In this document: positions 25,489 through 35,486 of the stretch, one piece after another | How positions within the stretch are numbered: position 1 is the stretch's first letter | Layout: each line of letters starts with the position of its first letter | Assembly (NCBI RefSeq): GCF_001661965.1 | Contig: NZ_LYWZ01000020.1 | Location: forward strand, 124,001-188,000 | Length of the DNA: 64,000 nt | Reading direction: 5' to 3' | Source: Croceicoccus mobilis | GTDB lineage: Bacteria; Pseudomonadota; Alphaproteobacteria; Sphingomonadales; Sphingomonadaceae | The notes under the pieces: model-generated | What the model was told of the DNA's origin: nothing | Seen by the model: the letters and a program-made list of their open reading frames with translations, nothing else | The model's database searches: none | Made by a program: the position numbers and the translations under genes

Positions 25489-26031
25489 TTATTTGGGGGC
25501 CAGCACCATCAGCATCTGGCGGCCTTCCATACGGGGATAGGCCTCGACCTTGGCGATTTCCTCGACGTCTTCCTGGACGCGCTTGAGGAGATTCATGCCA
25601 AGTTCCTGATGCGAAAGCTCACGACCGCGGAAACGCAGGGTCAGCTTCACCTTGTCGCCATTCTCGATGAACTTGTTCACGTTACGCATCTTAACGTCGT
25701 AGTCGTGGTCATCGATGTTGGGACGCATCTTGATCTCTTTGAGTTCCTGCGTCTTTTGCGTCTTGCGCGCGGCATTGGCCTTTTTCTGGGCCTCATACCG
25801 GTACTTGCCGACGTCGAGGAACTTGCAGACTGGCGGATCGGCGCTGGGCGAGACTTCTACAAGGTCAAGTCCGACTTCCGCTGCGCGATCGATGGCCTCA
25901 CGCGTGTACATCACCCCGAGGTTTTCGCCCTCATCATCGATGACGCGAACCTTATCGACCTGGATCATATTATTGTATCGCGGCCCGCTCTTGACCGGCG
26001 GTTGCAAACTGCGACGGGGGGGACGTGCTAT
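25489..26031 (-). CDS. infC: Translation initiation factor IF-3 (AUA start)
   Basis: IF-3 binds the 30S subunit and proofreads start-codon selection. The protein body is typical: [40 protein letters not shown], then the C-domain [20 protein letters not shown]. No ATG, GTG or TTG starts at the expected place. An ATA at 26031, eight bases after a clean AGGAG, gives 180 residues, the length of E. coli IF-3. E. coli infC starts at AUU, which makes it autoregulated; AUA would work likewise. The longer in-frame extension to 26160 and a TTG at 26007 lack a ribosome site. Confidence 0.9.
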   Translation of the reverse strand: MARPPRRSLQPPVKSGPRYNNMIQVDKVRVIDDEGENLGVMYTREAIDRAAEVGLDLVEVSPSADPPVCKFLDVGKYRYEAQKKANAARKTQKTQELKEIKMRPNIDDHDYDVKMRNVNKFIENGDKVKLTLRFRGRELSHQELGMNLLKRVQEDVEEIAKVEAYPRMEGRQMLMVLAPK

Positions 26032-26247
26032 GGGGCCTTCTCCTAAAATAGCCTGAAAGAATAAACGTGTTGCCGGGACGAATATCGTACCGATCTGAAA
26101 GATGTGGGAATGGTGTCCCCTCTCAAGGACTCCGCACCCGGTGCGCGCTCTTATCGCCAATCGCGGCGGATATAAAGGGGCAACGCACGGGTAATGGGGC
26201 GCGTTCCGCGCTGCCTCACTGCCAAGATGGCTCTTAATCTCGCGAAA

Positions 26248-26973
26248 TCAAGCCGCTGCGCTCCACAGCGGAAAACGCAGCAAACGTCCGGCGGCCGGGA
26301 CCACCGCCTCGATCTCCCGCGCGGGCTGCATGGCCGACACGATTGCCGGGTCGCCGGCGTTCATGCCCGCGGTCAGTGCGCCGCAGGCGGGAAGCACCAT
26401 GCGGCCACCTGTATTGCCGCCGCCCGCGATCACCGCGCAGGGCCGCACGATTCGCCGCCCGCGCATCGACAATTGCAGGCGCGGGTGGAAATGGCCGGAC
26501 AGTTCGGGCCGCACTTCGCCGGGGCGGGCCATGTGGCGCAGGATCATGCCGCCCACTTCCAGTTCGGCGAGCTGCGTGCCGCCCGGTGCGTCCGCCTCGC
26601 CATCCTTTTCATCGTGATTGCCGGTGACCCAGACCCAGTCCAGCGAGCGCGTCAGCGCATCGAGCATGCCGCGCGCATGCGGCTCCAGCCTTGCTGGTCC
26701 ATCCGCATCATGGAAATTGTCACCCAGCGTGAACACGCGCCGCGCCCCGGTCGCCCTGACGGCGGCGGCAACCCGTTCCAGCGTTTCGCGGCTGTCATAG
26801 GGGGGCAGCATCTGACCGGCCTTGGCGTAAAAGCTCGCCTTTTCCAGATGGAGATCGGCCACCACCAGCGCGTTCTCCCGCTCCCAGTAAAGGGCGCGGC
26901 CTGCGCCGCCGTCGGCGATCATGCGCCATTCCTGTCCGGCGAATTCCAGTGGGGTGAACGAAACGGGAACCAT
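26248..26973 (-). CDS. pdeM: Ligase-associated DNA damage response endonuclease PdeM
   Basis: A 241-residue metallophosphoesterase of the PdeM family, which is usually encoded beside ligD-like ligase and helicase genes; those partners are not in this window. Metal-binding motifs are present: VVADLHLEKA (D-x-H), TLGDNFHDAD (G-D), WVTGNHDEKD (GNHD) and SGHFHPRLQLS (GHxH). The ATG at 26973 is chosen because the extension to 27036 has no support. It is divergent from hemF, with 47 bases between the starts. Confidence 0.9.
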   Translation of the reverse strand: MVPVSFTPLEFAGQEWRMIADGGAGRALYWERENALVVADLHLEKASFYAKAGQMLPPYDSRETLERVAAAVRATGARRVFTLGDNFHDADGPARLEPHARGMLDALTRSLDWVWVTGNHDEKDGEADAPGGTQLAELEVGGMILRHMARPGEVRPELSGHFHPRLQLSMRGRRIVRPCAVIAGGGNTGGRMVLPACGALTAGMNAGDPAIVSAMQPAREIEAVVPAAGRLLRFPLWSAAA

Positions 26974-27020
26974 GCGAATGCTATTGCCGCCGCGCCCACG
27001 GTTTGGCAAGCGCTGCTGCC

Positions 27021-27878
27021 ATGAACGAGTGGACAAAAGAGACGAGCGAAGCGCGCAACTGGTTTGAAACCCTGCGCGACCGCATCTGCGCCGAATTCGA
27101 GGCGATCGAACGCGAGGCCGGCAGCGATGCGAGCTTTGAATATACGCCCTGGAGCCGCGAGGAGGAAGGAAACGACAACCCCGGCGGCGGCACCCGCGGC
27201 CTGATGAAGGGCAAGGTCTTCGAAAAGGTCGGCGTCAATGTCTCGACGGTGCATGGCCGGTTCGCTCCGCAATTCGCTGCCAGCATCAACGGCGCAAGCG
27301 AAGAGCATCCCGAGTTCACAGCCACCGGCATCAGCCTTGTTGCCCACATGGCGAACCCGCATGTGCCTGCCGTCCATATGAACACGCGCTTCCTCACCAC
27401 GCAGAAGAGCTGGTTCGGCGGCGGCGCCGATCTCAATCCGCCGATTCCCTATGACGAGGACACGGCCGAATTCCATGCCGCGATGAAGGCGGCCTGCGAT
27501 CCGCACGGCGCCGATTACTATGAGCGCTACAAGGAATGGGCGGATGATTATTTCTTCATCCCGCACCGGAGCGTGCATCGCGGCGTGGGGGGCATTTTCT
27601 ACGACCATCTCGAATGCGGCGACCGTGCGGGCTTCGATGCCAATTTCGCCTTCACCCGCGCCGTGGGTGAGGCGTTCCTGTCGTCCTTCCCGCGCATCGT
27701 GCGTCGCCGCATGAACAGCGAATGGAGCGCCGAGGACCGCCAGCGCATGCTGGAATGGCGCGGGCGCTATGCCGAATTCAACCTCGTTTATGATCGCGGC
27801 ACGCTTTTCGGCCTGAAGACCGGCGGCAATATCGATGCGATCCTGATGAGCCTTCCGCCCGAAGCCGCGTGGAGCTGA
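27021..27878 (+). CDS. hemF: Oxygen-dependent coproporphyrinogen-III oxidase
   Basis: Decarboxylates coproporphyrinogen III to protoporphyrinogen IX using O2, in the cytoplasm. 285 residues from the ATG at 27021 (a TTG lies at 27003). Family signatures: WSREEEGNDNPGGGTRGLMK, HMNTRFLTTQKSWFGGGADL with NPPIPYDEDT, and the C-terminal RGTLFGLKTGGNIDAILMS. Conserved His and Glu residues of the active site are present. This makes heme synthesis at this step oxygen dependent; hemN is not seen here. Confidence 0.96.
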   Translation: MNEWTKETSEARNWFETLRDRICAEFEAIEREAGSDASFEYTPWSREEEGNDNPGGGTRGLMKGKVFEKVGVNVSTVHGRFAPQFAASINGASEEHPEFTATGISLVAHMANPHVPAVHMNTRFLTTQKSWFGGGADLNPPIPYDEDTAEFHAAMKAACDPHGADYYERYKEWADDYFFIPHRSVHRGVGGIFYDHLECGDRAGFDANFAFTRAVGEAFLSSFPRIVRRRMNSEWSAEDRQRMLEWRGRYAEFNLVYDRGTLFGLKTGGNIDAILMSLPPEAAWS

Positions 27879-28009
27879 TCCATAAAGCGCCCCTTCCTGT
27901 TCAGATCAATTTAATCCCCGATTGGCAGATAGTTGCCCGGCGCAAGCTTGGGACTTGCGGCCGGTTCTGCTAATCCTTCGGCGGGACGGAATTTGGGGAC
28001 GCAGATTAC

Positions 28010-29449
28010 ATGACATTGTTTGGCAATGCGCGGCTGGCCGCGAACCTGACCGGCGCGATCGCGATGACGCTGGTGGCAAGCGGCTGCGGCGGTGGCGGCG
28101 GATCGGGGGGCAGCGGCAGTCCGGTCACGGTGACGCCCAGCCCGTCGCCCACGCCCAGCCCGACGCCGACTGCCAGCTGCTCGCTATCGGCACGGCAGGC
28201 CTGGGTGCGCGATCAGCTGGAGGAGTGGTATCTGTTTCCGGACCTTCTCGACACATCGGTAAACGCTGCCAATTACAACACGGTGCAGGGCTATATCGAT
28301 GCGCTGACCAAACCGGCGCAGCAGCAGGGCAAGGATCGCTGGACCTATCTCACCTCGATCGAGGATGAAGAGGCCTATTACGAAAGCGGCCTGACCGCCG
28401 GTTTCGGCATCCTCGTCACGCTGACTGCGACCAATCGCCTTTATTTGCGCGAAGCCTATGAGACCGCGCCCGGATACAAGGCCGGGATGGACCGCGGCAC
28501 AGAGATCCTCGCCATCGGCGATAGCGCCTCTTCGCTGGTCAATGTCGCGGACATGAGCATTGACGAGCTGGTCGACATCCTCGGTCCCTCCAATGCTGGC
28601 TATTCAAAGGTTTTCCAGTTCCGCACGCGGGAAGGGACGGTACGGACCGAGACCGTGACCAAGGCGGAATATGCGATAGAGCCGCTTTCGCCGCGCTATG
28701 GCGCGGTGACGCTGGACACCGCATCGGGCAAGATCGGTTATATCAACCTGCGCACCTTTATCGAACCGGCAGAGCCTGCGCTGCGCGACGCCTTTGCCCA
28801 GTTCAAGAGCGATGGCGTTGCCGATGTGATCGTCGATGTTCGCTATAATGGCGGCGGATTGATCCAGACTGCGGGCGTGCTCAGCTCCCTGCTCAACAAG
28901 GATCACGTGGGCGAGGAATTCACCACGCTCGAACTGCGTGAAAGCAAGTCCTCCCTCAACGACACCTATCTGTTCATGCAGCAATCCTCGGCGATCAGCG
29001 CCAGCCGCATCGCTTTTATCGGTACGAGTGCCAGCGCATCGGCGTCGGAGCTGATCATGAACGCCCAGATCCCCTATTCGGGAACCGACACGGCGCTGGT
29101 CGGGCGCAACACCTATGGCAAGCCGGTGGGGCAATTCGCGTTCGACCTGACCGAATGCGACGATCGCCTGCGCGCGGTAACCTTCCGCACGGTGAACGCC
29201 GATGGCAGCGCGGATTATTATGACGGGATGGCAAGCGTCATGCCTGCCACCTGCCGCGCCGACGATGATTTCTATGACCCTCTCGGTTCGACCGAAGAGG
29301 GCATGATTGCTGCCGCATCCGGCTGGATCGCGGGCGCATCGTGCACGGCCATCGCCACGGGCGGGCAGGGCGCATTGTCGGTGGGCGCACGACCCCTGCG
29401 CGCTGCCAATCCCAATATCGCGCAGATCGAGATTCCCGGCCTGTTCTAG
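28010..29449 (+). CDS. S41 family C-terminal-processing peptidase, lipoprotein
   Basis: A 479-residue envelope protease. The signal peptide ends in ASGC (Cys26), followed by a Gly run and a Pro/Ser/Thr linker to about residue 55. A PDZ-like segment lies around 150-215 and the S41 core around 240-400, with Ser346 in SASASE and Lys371 in NTYGKPVG; the 25-residue spacing matches the Ser-Lys dyad of Prc. The N-terminal linker is almost the same design as that of the S8 lipoprotein at 9151. Substrates are unknown. Confidence 0.9.
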   Translation: MTLFGNARLAANLTGAIAMTLVASGCGGGGGSGGSGSPVTVTPSPSPTPSPTPTASCSLSARQAWVRDQLEEWYLFPDLLDTSVNAANYNTVQGYIDALTKPAQQQGKDRWTYLTSIEDEEAYYESGLTAGFGILVTLTATNRLYLREAYETAPGYKAGMDRGTEILAIGDSASSLVNVADMSIDELVDILGPSNAGYSKVFQFRTREGTVRTETVTKAEYAIEPLSPRYGAVTLDTASGKIGYINLRTFIEPAEPALRDAFAQFKSDGVADVIVDVRYNGGGLIQTAGVLSSLLNKDHVGEEFTTLELRESKSSLNDTYLFMQQSSAISASRIAFIGTSASASASELIMNAQIPYSGTDTALVGRNTYGKPVGQFAFDLTECDDRLRAVTFRTVNADGSADYYDGMASVMPATCRADDDFYDPLGSTEEGMIAAASGWIAGASCTAIATGGQGALSVGARPLRAANPNIAQIEIPGLF

Positions 29450-29562
29450 GCTTTGGCCGGTCTGCGGACGGCGGGCAGCACGAAATCGCTGCCCGCCGCC
29501 ACGAAATGCGCTGAAAACGGCGCGATAGGCGGTTGCGGCCAGCGCAATTAGCGCCCAAATTC

Positions 29563-31662
29563 ATGCGTGAAATGCTGCGCCAATACGAACTTGTCGAAAG
29601 AGTGAAAGCCTACGATCCGGATGCGGACGAGGCGATGCTGAACCGTGCCTATGTGTACACCGTGCAAAAGCACGGCACGCAAAAGCGCGCGAGCGGCGAT
29701 CCGTATTTCAGCCATCCGGTCGAGGTGGCGGGCCTGATGACCGACCTGAAGCTCGATCAGGAAACGATCGTCACCGCGCTGCTCCACGACACGGTCGAGG
29801 ATACGCTGGCCACGATCGACGATATCCAGCGCAATTTCGGCCCCGATGTCGCGCGGCTGGTCGATGGCGTGACCAAGCTATCGAAGATCGAGCAGATGCC
29901 CGAGAACGAGCGGGCGGCGGAGAACCTTCGCAAGTTCCTGCTGGCCATGAGCGAGGATCTGCGCGTCCTGCTCGTGAAACTAGCCGACAGGCTCCACAAC
30001 ATGCGCACGCTGCATTTCATTTCAAAGCCCGAAAAGCGCCAGCGCATCGCGCGGGAGACGATGGATATCTACGCCCCGCTGGCAGAGCGGGTGGGCATGT
30101 ATGAATATATGCGCGAGATGCAGCTCCTCGCCTTCGAACAGCTGGAGCCGCTCGCCTATGCCACCATTACCGGGCGGCTGGCGCAGATCCGGTCGGAAGA
30201 GGGTGGGCAGGTCGACGAGATCGCCTATCGCATGAAGCAGGTTCTGGCCGACGCCGGGTTGCAGGTGGAGGTGTCGGGACGCGAAAAGCACCCCTATTCG
30301 ATCTGGCGCAAGATGGCCGAGCGCCACGTCAATTTCGAGCAGATCACCGACATCATGGCCTTCCGCATCCTGACCGATAGCGAGGAGGACTGCTATCGCG
30401 CGCTTGGCGTCCTCCATCGCAACTGGCCGATGATCCCGGGGCGATTCAAGGATTATATCTCGACGCCGAAATCGAACGGCTATCGCTCGCTTCACACTGC
30501 GCTGGTTTATCGCAATTCCATGCGGGCAGAGGTGCAGATCCGCACGCATGAGATGCACCGCACCAACGAATTCGGCCTTGCCGCGCATTGGGCGTACAAG
30601 CAGGGCGGCACCACGCCCGACGGGCAGGTCGGCTGGCTGCGCGACCTGATCGAGGTGCTGGATCAGGCGCAGGACGCCGAAGAGCTGCTGGAGAACGCGA
30701 AGCTCGCCATTTACCAGGACCGCATCTTCGCCTTCACGCCCAAGGGCGCGCTGTATCAGCTGCCCAAGGGGGCGACGCCTGTGGATTTCGCCTTTGCCGT
30801 CCACACCGATCTGGGCGCGCAGGCAGTGGGGGCGAAGATCAACGGGCGGCACATGCCCCTGCGTACGCCGCTGGCTAATGGCGACGTGGTCGAGATCATC
30901 AAGGGCAACGATTCAGAGCCGCAATTGTCATGGCTGTCCTTCGTCGCCACGGCCAAGGCGCGCGCCTCGATCCGTCGCTTCGTGCGCCTGCGCGAACGCG
31001 AGGAAGCGATCGAAACGGGCGAGGACCTTTACGAATCGATCATCGCCCGCATGCCCGGAAAGGTCGGGAAAAAGGCGCTGAACGCGGCGCTGAAGCGCCT
31101 CGACATGGCCGATGCCGACACGCTGATGCATGCCATCGGCGAAGCGCGCATTTCCGAGCGCGAGGTGATGGAAGCGCTCGTCCCCGGCAGCGCGGCGGAA
31201 TTGCCCGATGACAGTTTCTGGCAGGCCCCCGAACGCCGCGTGCGCATTCGCGGCCTGACCCGCGGCAGCGAATTCGAACTGGCCGAATGCTGCCACCCGG
31301 TGCCGGGCGACCGCATCGTCGGGATCAGGGACGGCAAGATCGTAAATGTCCACACGATCGATTGTCTGACGCTGGCAAAGGAAAGCGGTGAGGACTGGAT
31401 CGACCTGTCATGGGACCCGCGTACCGATGGCGCGACCGGCAGGCTGAAGGTCATCCTCTATAACCGCCCCGGCACGCTGGCGGAGATGACCGGAATCTTC
31501 GCGGCCAATCACGTCAACATCTCGCATCTCGCCCTGCAGTCGCGGGACGAGCGGTTCGGCCATTACATCGTCGACATAGAGGTGCGCGACCTTGCGCATC
31601 TCACCCGCAACATCAGCGCGCTGCGCGCCAGCGATGCGGTGGCACAGGCCGAACGGATCTAG
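29563..31662 (+). CDS. Bifunctional (p)ppGpp synthetase/hydrolase (RelA/SpoT)
   Basis: A 699-residue RSH enzyme. The hydrolase HD domain is intact: His51, His75-Asp76 and Glu79-Asp80 in LLHDTVEDT. The synthetase region contains GRFKDYISTPKSNGYRSLHT and EVQIRTHEMHRTNEFGLAAH. TGS (about 385-450) and C-terminal ACT domains (LYNRPGTLAEMTGIFAANHV) follow. Alphaproteobacteria usually carry one such dual enzyme controlling the stringent response. ATG at 29563; the in-frame 29533 start is less likely. Confidence 0.95.
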   Translation: MREMLRQYELVERVKAYDPDADEAMLNRAYVYTVQKHGTQKRASGDPYFSHPVEVAGLMTDLKLDQETIVTALLHDTVEDTLATIDDIQRNFGPDVARLVDGVTKLSKIEQMPENERAAENLRKFLLAMSEDLRVLLVKLADRLHNMRTLHFISKPEKRQRIARETMDIYAPLAERVGMYEYMREMQLLAFEQLEPLAYATITGRLAQIRSEEGGQVDEIAYRMKQVLADAGLQVEVSGREKHPYSIWRKMAERHVNFEQITDIMAFRILTDSEEDCYRALGVLHRNWPMIPGRFKDYISTPKSNGYRSLHTALVYRNSMRAEVQIRTHEMHRTNEFGLAAHWAYKQGGTTPDGQVGWLRDLIEVLDQAQDAEELLENAKLAIYQDRIFAFTPKGALYQLPKGATPVDFAFAVHTDLGAQAVGAKINGRHMPLRTPLANGDVVEIIKGNDSEPQLSWLSFVATAKARASIRRFVRLREREEAIETGEDLYESIIARMPGKVGKKALNAALKRLDMADADTLMHAIGEARISEREVMEALVPGSAAELPDDSFWQAPERRVRIRGLTRGSEFELAECCHPVPGDRIVGIRDGKIVNVHTIDCLTLAKESGEDWIDLSWDPRTDGATGRLKVILYNRPGTLAEMTGIFAANHVNISHLALQSRDERFGHYIVDIEVRDLAHLTRNISALRASDAVAQAERI

Positions 31663-31677
31663 GGCAGGCCGGCGGGC

Positions 31678-32757
31678 TTAGTCCTCGATCTCGCGCAACG
31701 GCACGCGGACATTGCAGACATCCGCGCCGCCAGCGGGCACGCGGTAGAACGGATCGTAGCGATTGGCCGTGCGATCCGCATAGGCGGCAAAGCTCTCGCT
31801 CTCGGTATCGAGAAAGCGGAAGCGCGGGCGCTCGGTGTCAGGCAGCTCGCTGGCGAGGCGGACGGAGATGATAGGCGTGTGCTCGGCCTCGGTCTCATAA
31901 ACGCCGAAGGCAGCGGTGCCGCGCGGCAGGATCGACATATGCTCGATCCCGTCGATGACCTTGCCGACGACCGCGATGTTCCGATCGAGCGCGCGCGGCG
32001 CGTGGCCGATCACGGCGTAGAGTTCCGCCCCGGTGCCCGCATCGGGCGACAGATCACGCGCCACGCCGACCGATGCATAGCAATGGACGGGCCAGACCTT
32101 CGCGGGCCGGTTGGACATGCCAGTGCCATCCGTGACGACATGGTTCTGAAGCTCGGCCGCAATGGGTAGGCCCCGCAGATAGCCGAACGCTTCTGCATAA
32201 GGGTCCGAGAAATCGGGTCCTTTTGCCGCCATCTTGTCCTGACGCGGGTTCACGGCGGCCTCTGCCGCCCGGCGGCCATCCGCGCCCCACAGCGTGCCGG
32301 TCAGCCCCGGTTGCCACGCAATCGTGTAATCCTCCTCGGCTGTCGGCACGATGCCATCGGGAAGGGGGCGGGCAGGGCGGGTACGATCTCCCTCGTCCTC
32401 TTCGCCATCGCCCCATTGCACGACCCAGTTGTCGACCGAGCGATAGATCGAAAGCCCGTCCCACCAATGCGCGCGCGCCATGGTGCGGATATTGGCGACC
32501 CATTTTTCGGAAATCGGGGCGTCGATCAGCTGGATCACGACCCGGCGTGGATTGCCTGAGGAATCGGGGGCCAGCGTCATGACCAGCAGGTCTTCGGCCG
32601 GGATTTCCTGCCACGCGGAATCGGGCGCGGCCTTTACGATAGCTGCCGAAGTGGGCGGAAATTCGCTTTCTTCCTGCGCCAATGCCAAAGGGGCCGGAGC
32701 AAGAGCGAGAGCGGCGATGCAGGCGGCGCGGGAGAGGAGCTTTGCGGTCGTGTTCAT
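31678..32757 (-). CDS. Periplasmic cyclophilin-type peptidyl-prolyl isomerase
   Basis: A 359-residue exported protein with a signal peptide (ACIAALALAPAPLALAQ). The cyclophilin domain shows HWWDGLSIYRSVDNWVVQWG and later GTGAELYAVIGHAPRALDRN and VVGKVIDGIEHMSI. It is longer than minimal cyclophilins, with an insert between these segments. The consensus FHRVI is replaced by IYRSV and the usual GxxFS is degenerate, so isomerase activity is uncertain. ATG at 32757. It converges with the RSH gene. Confidence 0.85.
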   Translation of the reverse strand: MNTTAKLLSRAACIAALALAPAPLALAQEESEFPPTSAAIVKAAPDSAWQEIPAEDLLVMTLAPDSSGNPRRVVIQLIDAPISEKWVANIRTMARAHWWDGLSIYRSVDNWVVQWGDGEEDEGDRTRPARPLPDGIVPTAEEDYTIAWQPGLTGTLWGADGRRAAEAAVNPRQDKMAAKGPDFSDPYAEAFGYLRGLPIAAELQNHVVTDGTGMSNRPAKVWPVHCYASVGVARDLSPDAGTGAELYAVIGHAPRALDRNIAVVGKVIDGIEHMSILPRGTAAFGVYETEAEHTPIISVRLASELPDTERPRFRFLDTESESFAAYADRTANRYDPFYRVPAGGADVCNVRVPLREIED

Positions 32758-32983
32758 GGCCGCGATGATGGCAAGCGCACAAGCGATCGAAAAGGGGCTT
32801 GGCAGCGAATCACCAACTATGTTGATTCGGGGCAATCCTACCCGAATTTGCCAAATTCACTTACCCGAACGGCTGATACAAAATTTTTTTGCCGCCCTCT
32901 CCGAAGCTCATTTTCGCGGTTGCGAAAAGGATAAGGCGCAGAAGCTGCGGCCTGAGATCGGAGTCTGCAAAAAGGAAGGGCCA

Positions 32984-33059
32984 TGGTGGGCGGTGAGGGG
33001 CTCGAACCCCCGACCCTCTCGGTGTAAACGAGATGCTCTACCAACTGAGCTAACCGCCC
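32984..33059 (-). tRNA. tRNA-Val(UAC)
   Basis: A 76-base tRNA with an encoded CCA end. The acceptor stem GGGCGGT pairs with ACCGCCC. The anticodon loop is TTTACAC with anticodon TAC (reads GUA). T arm GGGTTCGAGCC is present, and the D arm carries GCTCAGTTGGTAGAGC. A good promoter (TTGACG, 16 bases, TAAATG) lies just upstream. Confidence 0.97.
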
Positions 33060-33087
33060 GGCGCCAAATCGCGCTGGCCATGGCGGC

Positions 33088-33115
33088 CATTTAGACGCTT
33101 TTGCCGGTTCGTCAA
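33088..33115 (-). promoter_or_regulatory. Promoter of tRNA-Val
   Basis: On the minus strand TTGACG (33115-33110) and TAAATG (33093-33088) are 16 bases apart. The predicted start is about 20 bases before the tRNA, close to the housekeeping sigma consensus. Confidence 0.65.
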
Positions 33116-33246
33116 TCCTTGGCATTTTTCGCAAGTGCAACAGGCACCTGCGGGTTCGCCACCCGAATTCCTTTACTTGTCGTTAAACCTTTTGGGTGAT
33201 TATGACGCTCGAACAGATTTTCGACACCCCCTGCTGGAGGAATGCA

Positions 33247-33357
33247 ATGGACGAAGCGTCCCGTCTTGCACGCAAATGTGCCTACACGTTCATGATGATG
33301 CGTGTTCTGCCGGTTATGGTGATTGCTGGTTCGGTCAGCATGCTTCTGGTACGTTAA
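33247..33357 (+). CDS. 36-residue membrane peptide, unknown
   Basis: A small open frame MDEASRLARKCAYTFMMMRV followed by LPVMVIAGSVSMLLVR and TAA. GGAGG lies six bases before the ATG, an ideal ribosome site. The second half is one hydrophobic helix with Arg at the end. A strong terminator follows 45 bases downstream. An upstream in-frame ATG at 33202 would give 51 residues but has no ribosome site. Nothing recognised; the translation signals are the main evidence. Confidence 0.55.
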   Translation: MDEASRLARKCAYTFMMMRVLPVMVIAGSVSMLLVR

Positions 33358-33402
33358 CGCCATAAATCAGGGGCGGCCCCGATCGGGTTCTCTCTGGCTT
33401 CG

Positions 33403-33442
33403 AAAAAACGGCCTTCGCGGGTTTTTCGCGAGGGCCGTTTTT
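33403..33442. terminator. Strong bidirectional terminator
   Basis: AAAAACGGCC-TTCGCG pairs with CGCGA-GGGCCGTTTTT around a GGTTTTT loop, with A and T tracts on the two sides. It separates the 36-residue peptide gene from the convergent TlpA-like gene and can serve both. Confidence 0.85.
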
Positions 33443-33460
33443 CTTTGCCTGCGCGATAGG

Positions 33461-34039
33461 TCAGCTCTCGGTCAGGATCTCGTCGACGCTGTCGCCTGCC
33501 CAGTCATATTCGCCGATCATGCGCCAGATTTCCTTGCCGTCGGCGCCGTAATAGACCGTCATCGGCAGCACGCCGCCTTGATAGGCGAACATCAGGTCGT
33601 TGTTCTTGTCCATCCACGGTTCGAGATGGGCGAAACCCTGTTCCTTGAAGAAAGGTGCGACCGCTTCCGCACCATTGAGATCCTGTGACACGGTCAGCAC
33701 CTTCAGGCTGTCGGTCCGCTCACCTGCAAGCTGGTCCAGCGCGGGCATCTCGACCTTGCACGGTCCGCACCATGTCGCCCACAGGTTCACCAGCAGCGGC
33801 TTTCCGGCAAAGCTGTCCAGCGGCTTTTCCGTCCCGTCGGGCAGGGAAATCGTGAGGTCGGGCATGGCTTCACCGGCGTGGCTGCGGTCGATCGTGCCCG
33901 CGCTCGGGGCAGATTCGCCCGTTTCTGCCGTTTCGACCGCTTGCTCCTCGCCGGTGCTTTGCCTATCGCACGCGCCAAGCGAGAGCGCGGCGATGATGGC
34001 GAGCGTGCTCGGCAGCAAGGAAGGTGTGCGAATAATCAT
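33461..34039 (-). CDS. TlpA-like thioredoxin-fold lipoprotein
   Basis: A 192-residue envelope thiol-disulfide reductant. The lipobox LGAC gives Cys24; a short acidic linker leads to a thioredoxin domain with active-site WCGPC at residues 90-94 ([20 protein letters not shown]) and cis-Pro in [10 protein letters not shown]. Proteins of this type reduce periplasmic cysteines, for example in cytochrome maturation. The ATG (34039-34037) shares two bases with a possible argH ATG at 34038 on the other strand. Confidence 0.92.
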   Translation of the reverse strand: MIIRTPSLLPSTLAIIAALSLGACDRQSTGEEQAVETAETGESAPSAGTIDRSHAGEAMPDLTISLPDGTEKPLDSFAGKPLLVNLWATWCGPCKVEMPALDQLAGERTDSLKVLTVSQDLNGAEAVAPFFKEQGFAHLEPWMDKNNDLMFAYQGGVLPMTVYYGADGKEIWRMIGEYDWAGDSVDEILTES

Positions 34040-34079
34040 GGGCAATACCGGCTCCGGTTCGGGTGATGGCGTCGATGCG

Positions 34080-35486
34080 ATGGATGGGGCAAAAGCTGCC
34101 AACCAGATGTGGGGAGGGCGCTTTGCAGAAGGCCCGTCCGCGATCATGCGCGAGATAAACGCCTCCATCCCCTTCGACAAGGCGCTGTGGCGACAGGACA
34201 TCCGCGCATCCAAGGCGCATGTCGCCATGCTGGGCGCGCAGGGCATCGTTTCTGCGGCTGATGTCGAGACCATCACCGATGGGCTGGACAAGGTCGCTGC
34301 CGAATATGAAGTCAGCGGGGTTCCTGAAAACTGGGATCTCGAAGACATCCACATGGTGACCGAGGACCGGCTGACCCAGTTGATCGGCGCCGCCGCAGGC
34401 CGCCTCCATACCGCGCGCAGCCGCAATGACCAGGTCGCGACCGATTTCAAGCTCTGGGTCCGCGATGCGCTGGACCAGACGGATGCTGGCCTTGCCCTGC
34501 TGCAAAAGGCGCTGGTGACGCGCGCGGGTGAGCATGCCGACAGCATCATGCCCGGCTTCACCCATCTCCAGACCGCGCAGCCTGTGACATTGGGCCATCA
34601 CCTCATGGCCTATTACGAGATGTTCCGCCGGGACCGTTCGCGCCTGATGGACGCGCGCGCCCGCATGAACGAATGCCCGCTGGGCAGCGCGGCGCTGGCA
34701 GGCACGGGTTTCCCGATCGACCGTAACGCCACCTGCGATGCGCTCGATTTCGCCAAGCCGACCGACAACAGCCTCGACGCCGTGTCGGATCGCGACTTTG
34801 CGCTCGACTATCTGCAGGCCGCCAGCCAGTGCGCGCTGCACCTGTCGCGGCTGGCGGAGGAGCTGGTGCTCTGGGCCAGCCAGCCCTTCGGCTTCGTGCG
34901 CCTGCCCGATACGCTCTCGACCGGCAGCTCGATCATGCCGCAAAAGAAGAACCCCGATGCCGCCGAACTGGTGCGCGGGCATGCGGGGCGTGTGACCGGC
35001 TGCCTGATGAGCCTGATGATGACCATGAAGGGCCTGCCGCTCGCCTATTCGAAGGACATGCAGGACGACAAGCCGCCGGTGTTCGAGGCACATGGCCTGC
35101 TGGCCCTGTCGATCGCCGCGACCGAGGGCATGATCGCGGGCGCAACCTTCCGCACCGACCGCATGCGCAGCGCCGCCGAGCAGGGCTATGCCACCGCGAC
35201 CGATCTGGCCGACTGGCTGGTGCGCGAAGGCGATATTCCTTTCCGCGAGGCGCATCACATCACCGGCGCCGCCGTGAAGCTGGCCGAAAGCCGGGGTATC
35301 GCTCTCGACGCTCTCACCATCGAGGATCTGAAAGCCATCGACGCGCGTATAGACGAGCGTGTGTACAAGGCGCTGTCGGTCGATTCTTCGGTCGCCGCGC
35401 GCGCCAGCCACGGCGGCACCGCGCCTGCGCAGGTTCGTATGCGCGTCGCCGATGCGCGCCGCGTGCTGGGTATGGAGGAAGCGTGA
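34080..35486 (+). CDS. argH: Argininosuccinate lyase
   Basis: Last step of arginine synthesis, splitting argininosuccinate to arginine and fumarate. The fumarase/aspartase signature [19 protein letters not shown] is intact, as are [10 protein letters not shown] at the start and [20 protein letters not shown] 34080 gives 468 residues, close to the usual 460; ATG 34038 would add 14 residues and overlap the divergent TlpA-like start. Ends TGATG with the next gene. Confidence 0.96.
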   Translation: MDGAKAANQMWGGRFAEGPSAIMREINASIPFDKALWRQDIRASKAHVAMLGAQGIVSAADVETITDGLDKVAAEYEVSGVPENWDLEDIHMVTEDRLTQLIGAAAGRLHTARSRNDQVATDFKLWVRDALDQTDAGLALLQKALVTRAGEHADSIMPGFTHLQTAQPVTLGHHLMAYYEMFRRDRSRLMDARARMNECPLGSAALAGTGFPIDRNATCDALDFAKPTDNSLDAVSDRDFALDYLQAASQCALHLSRLAEELVLWASQPFGFVRLPDTLSTGSSIMPQKKNPDAAELVRGHAGRVTGCLMSLMMTMKGLPLAYSKDMQDDKPPVFEAHGLLALSIAATEGMIAGATFRTDRMRSAAEQGYATATDLADWLVREGDIPFREAHHITGAAVKLAESRGIALDALTIEDLKAIDARIDERVYKALSVDSSVAARASHGGTAPAQVRMRVADARRVLGMEEA

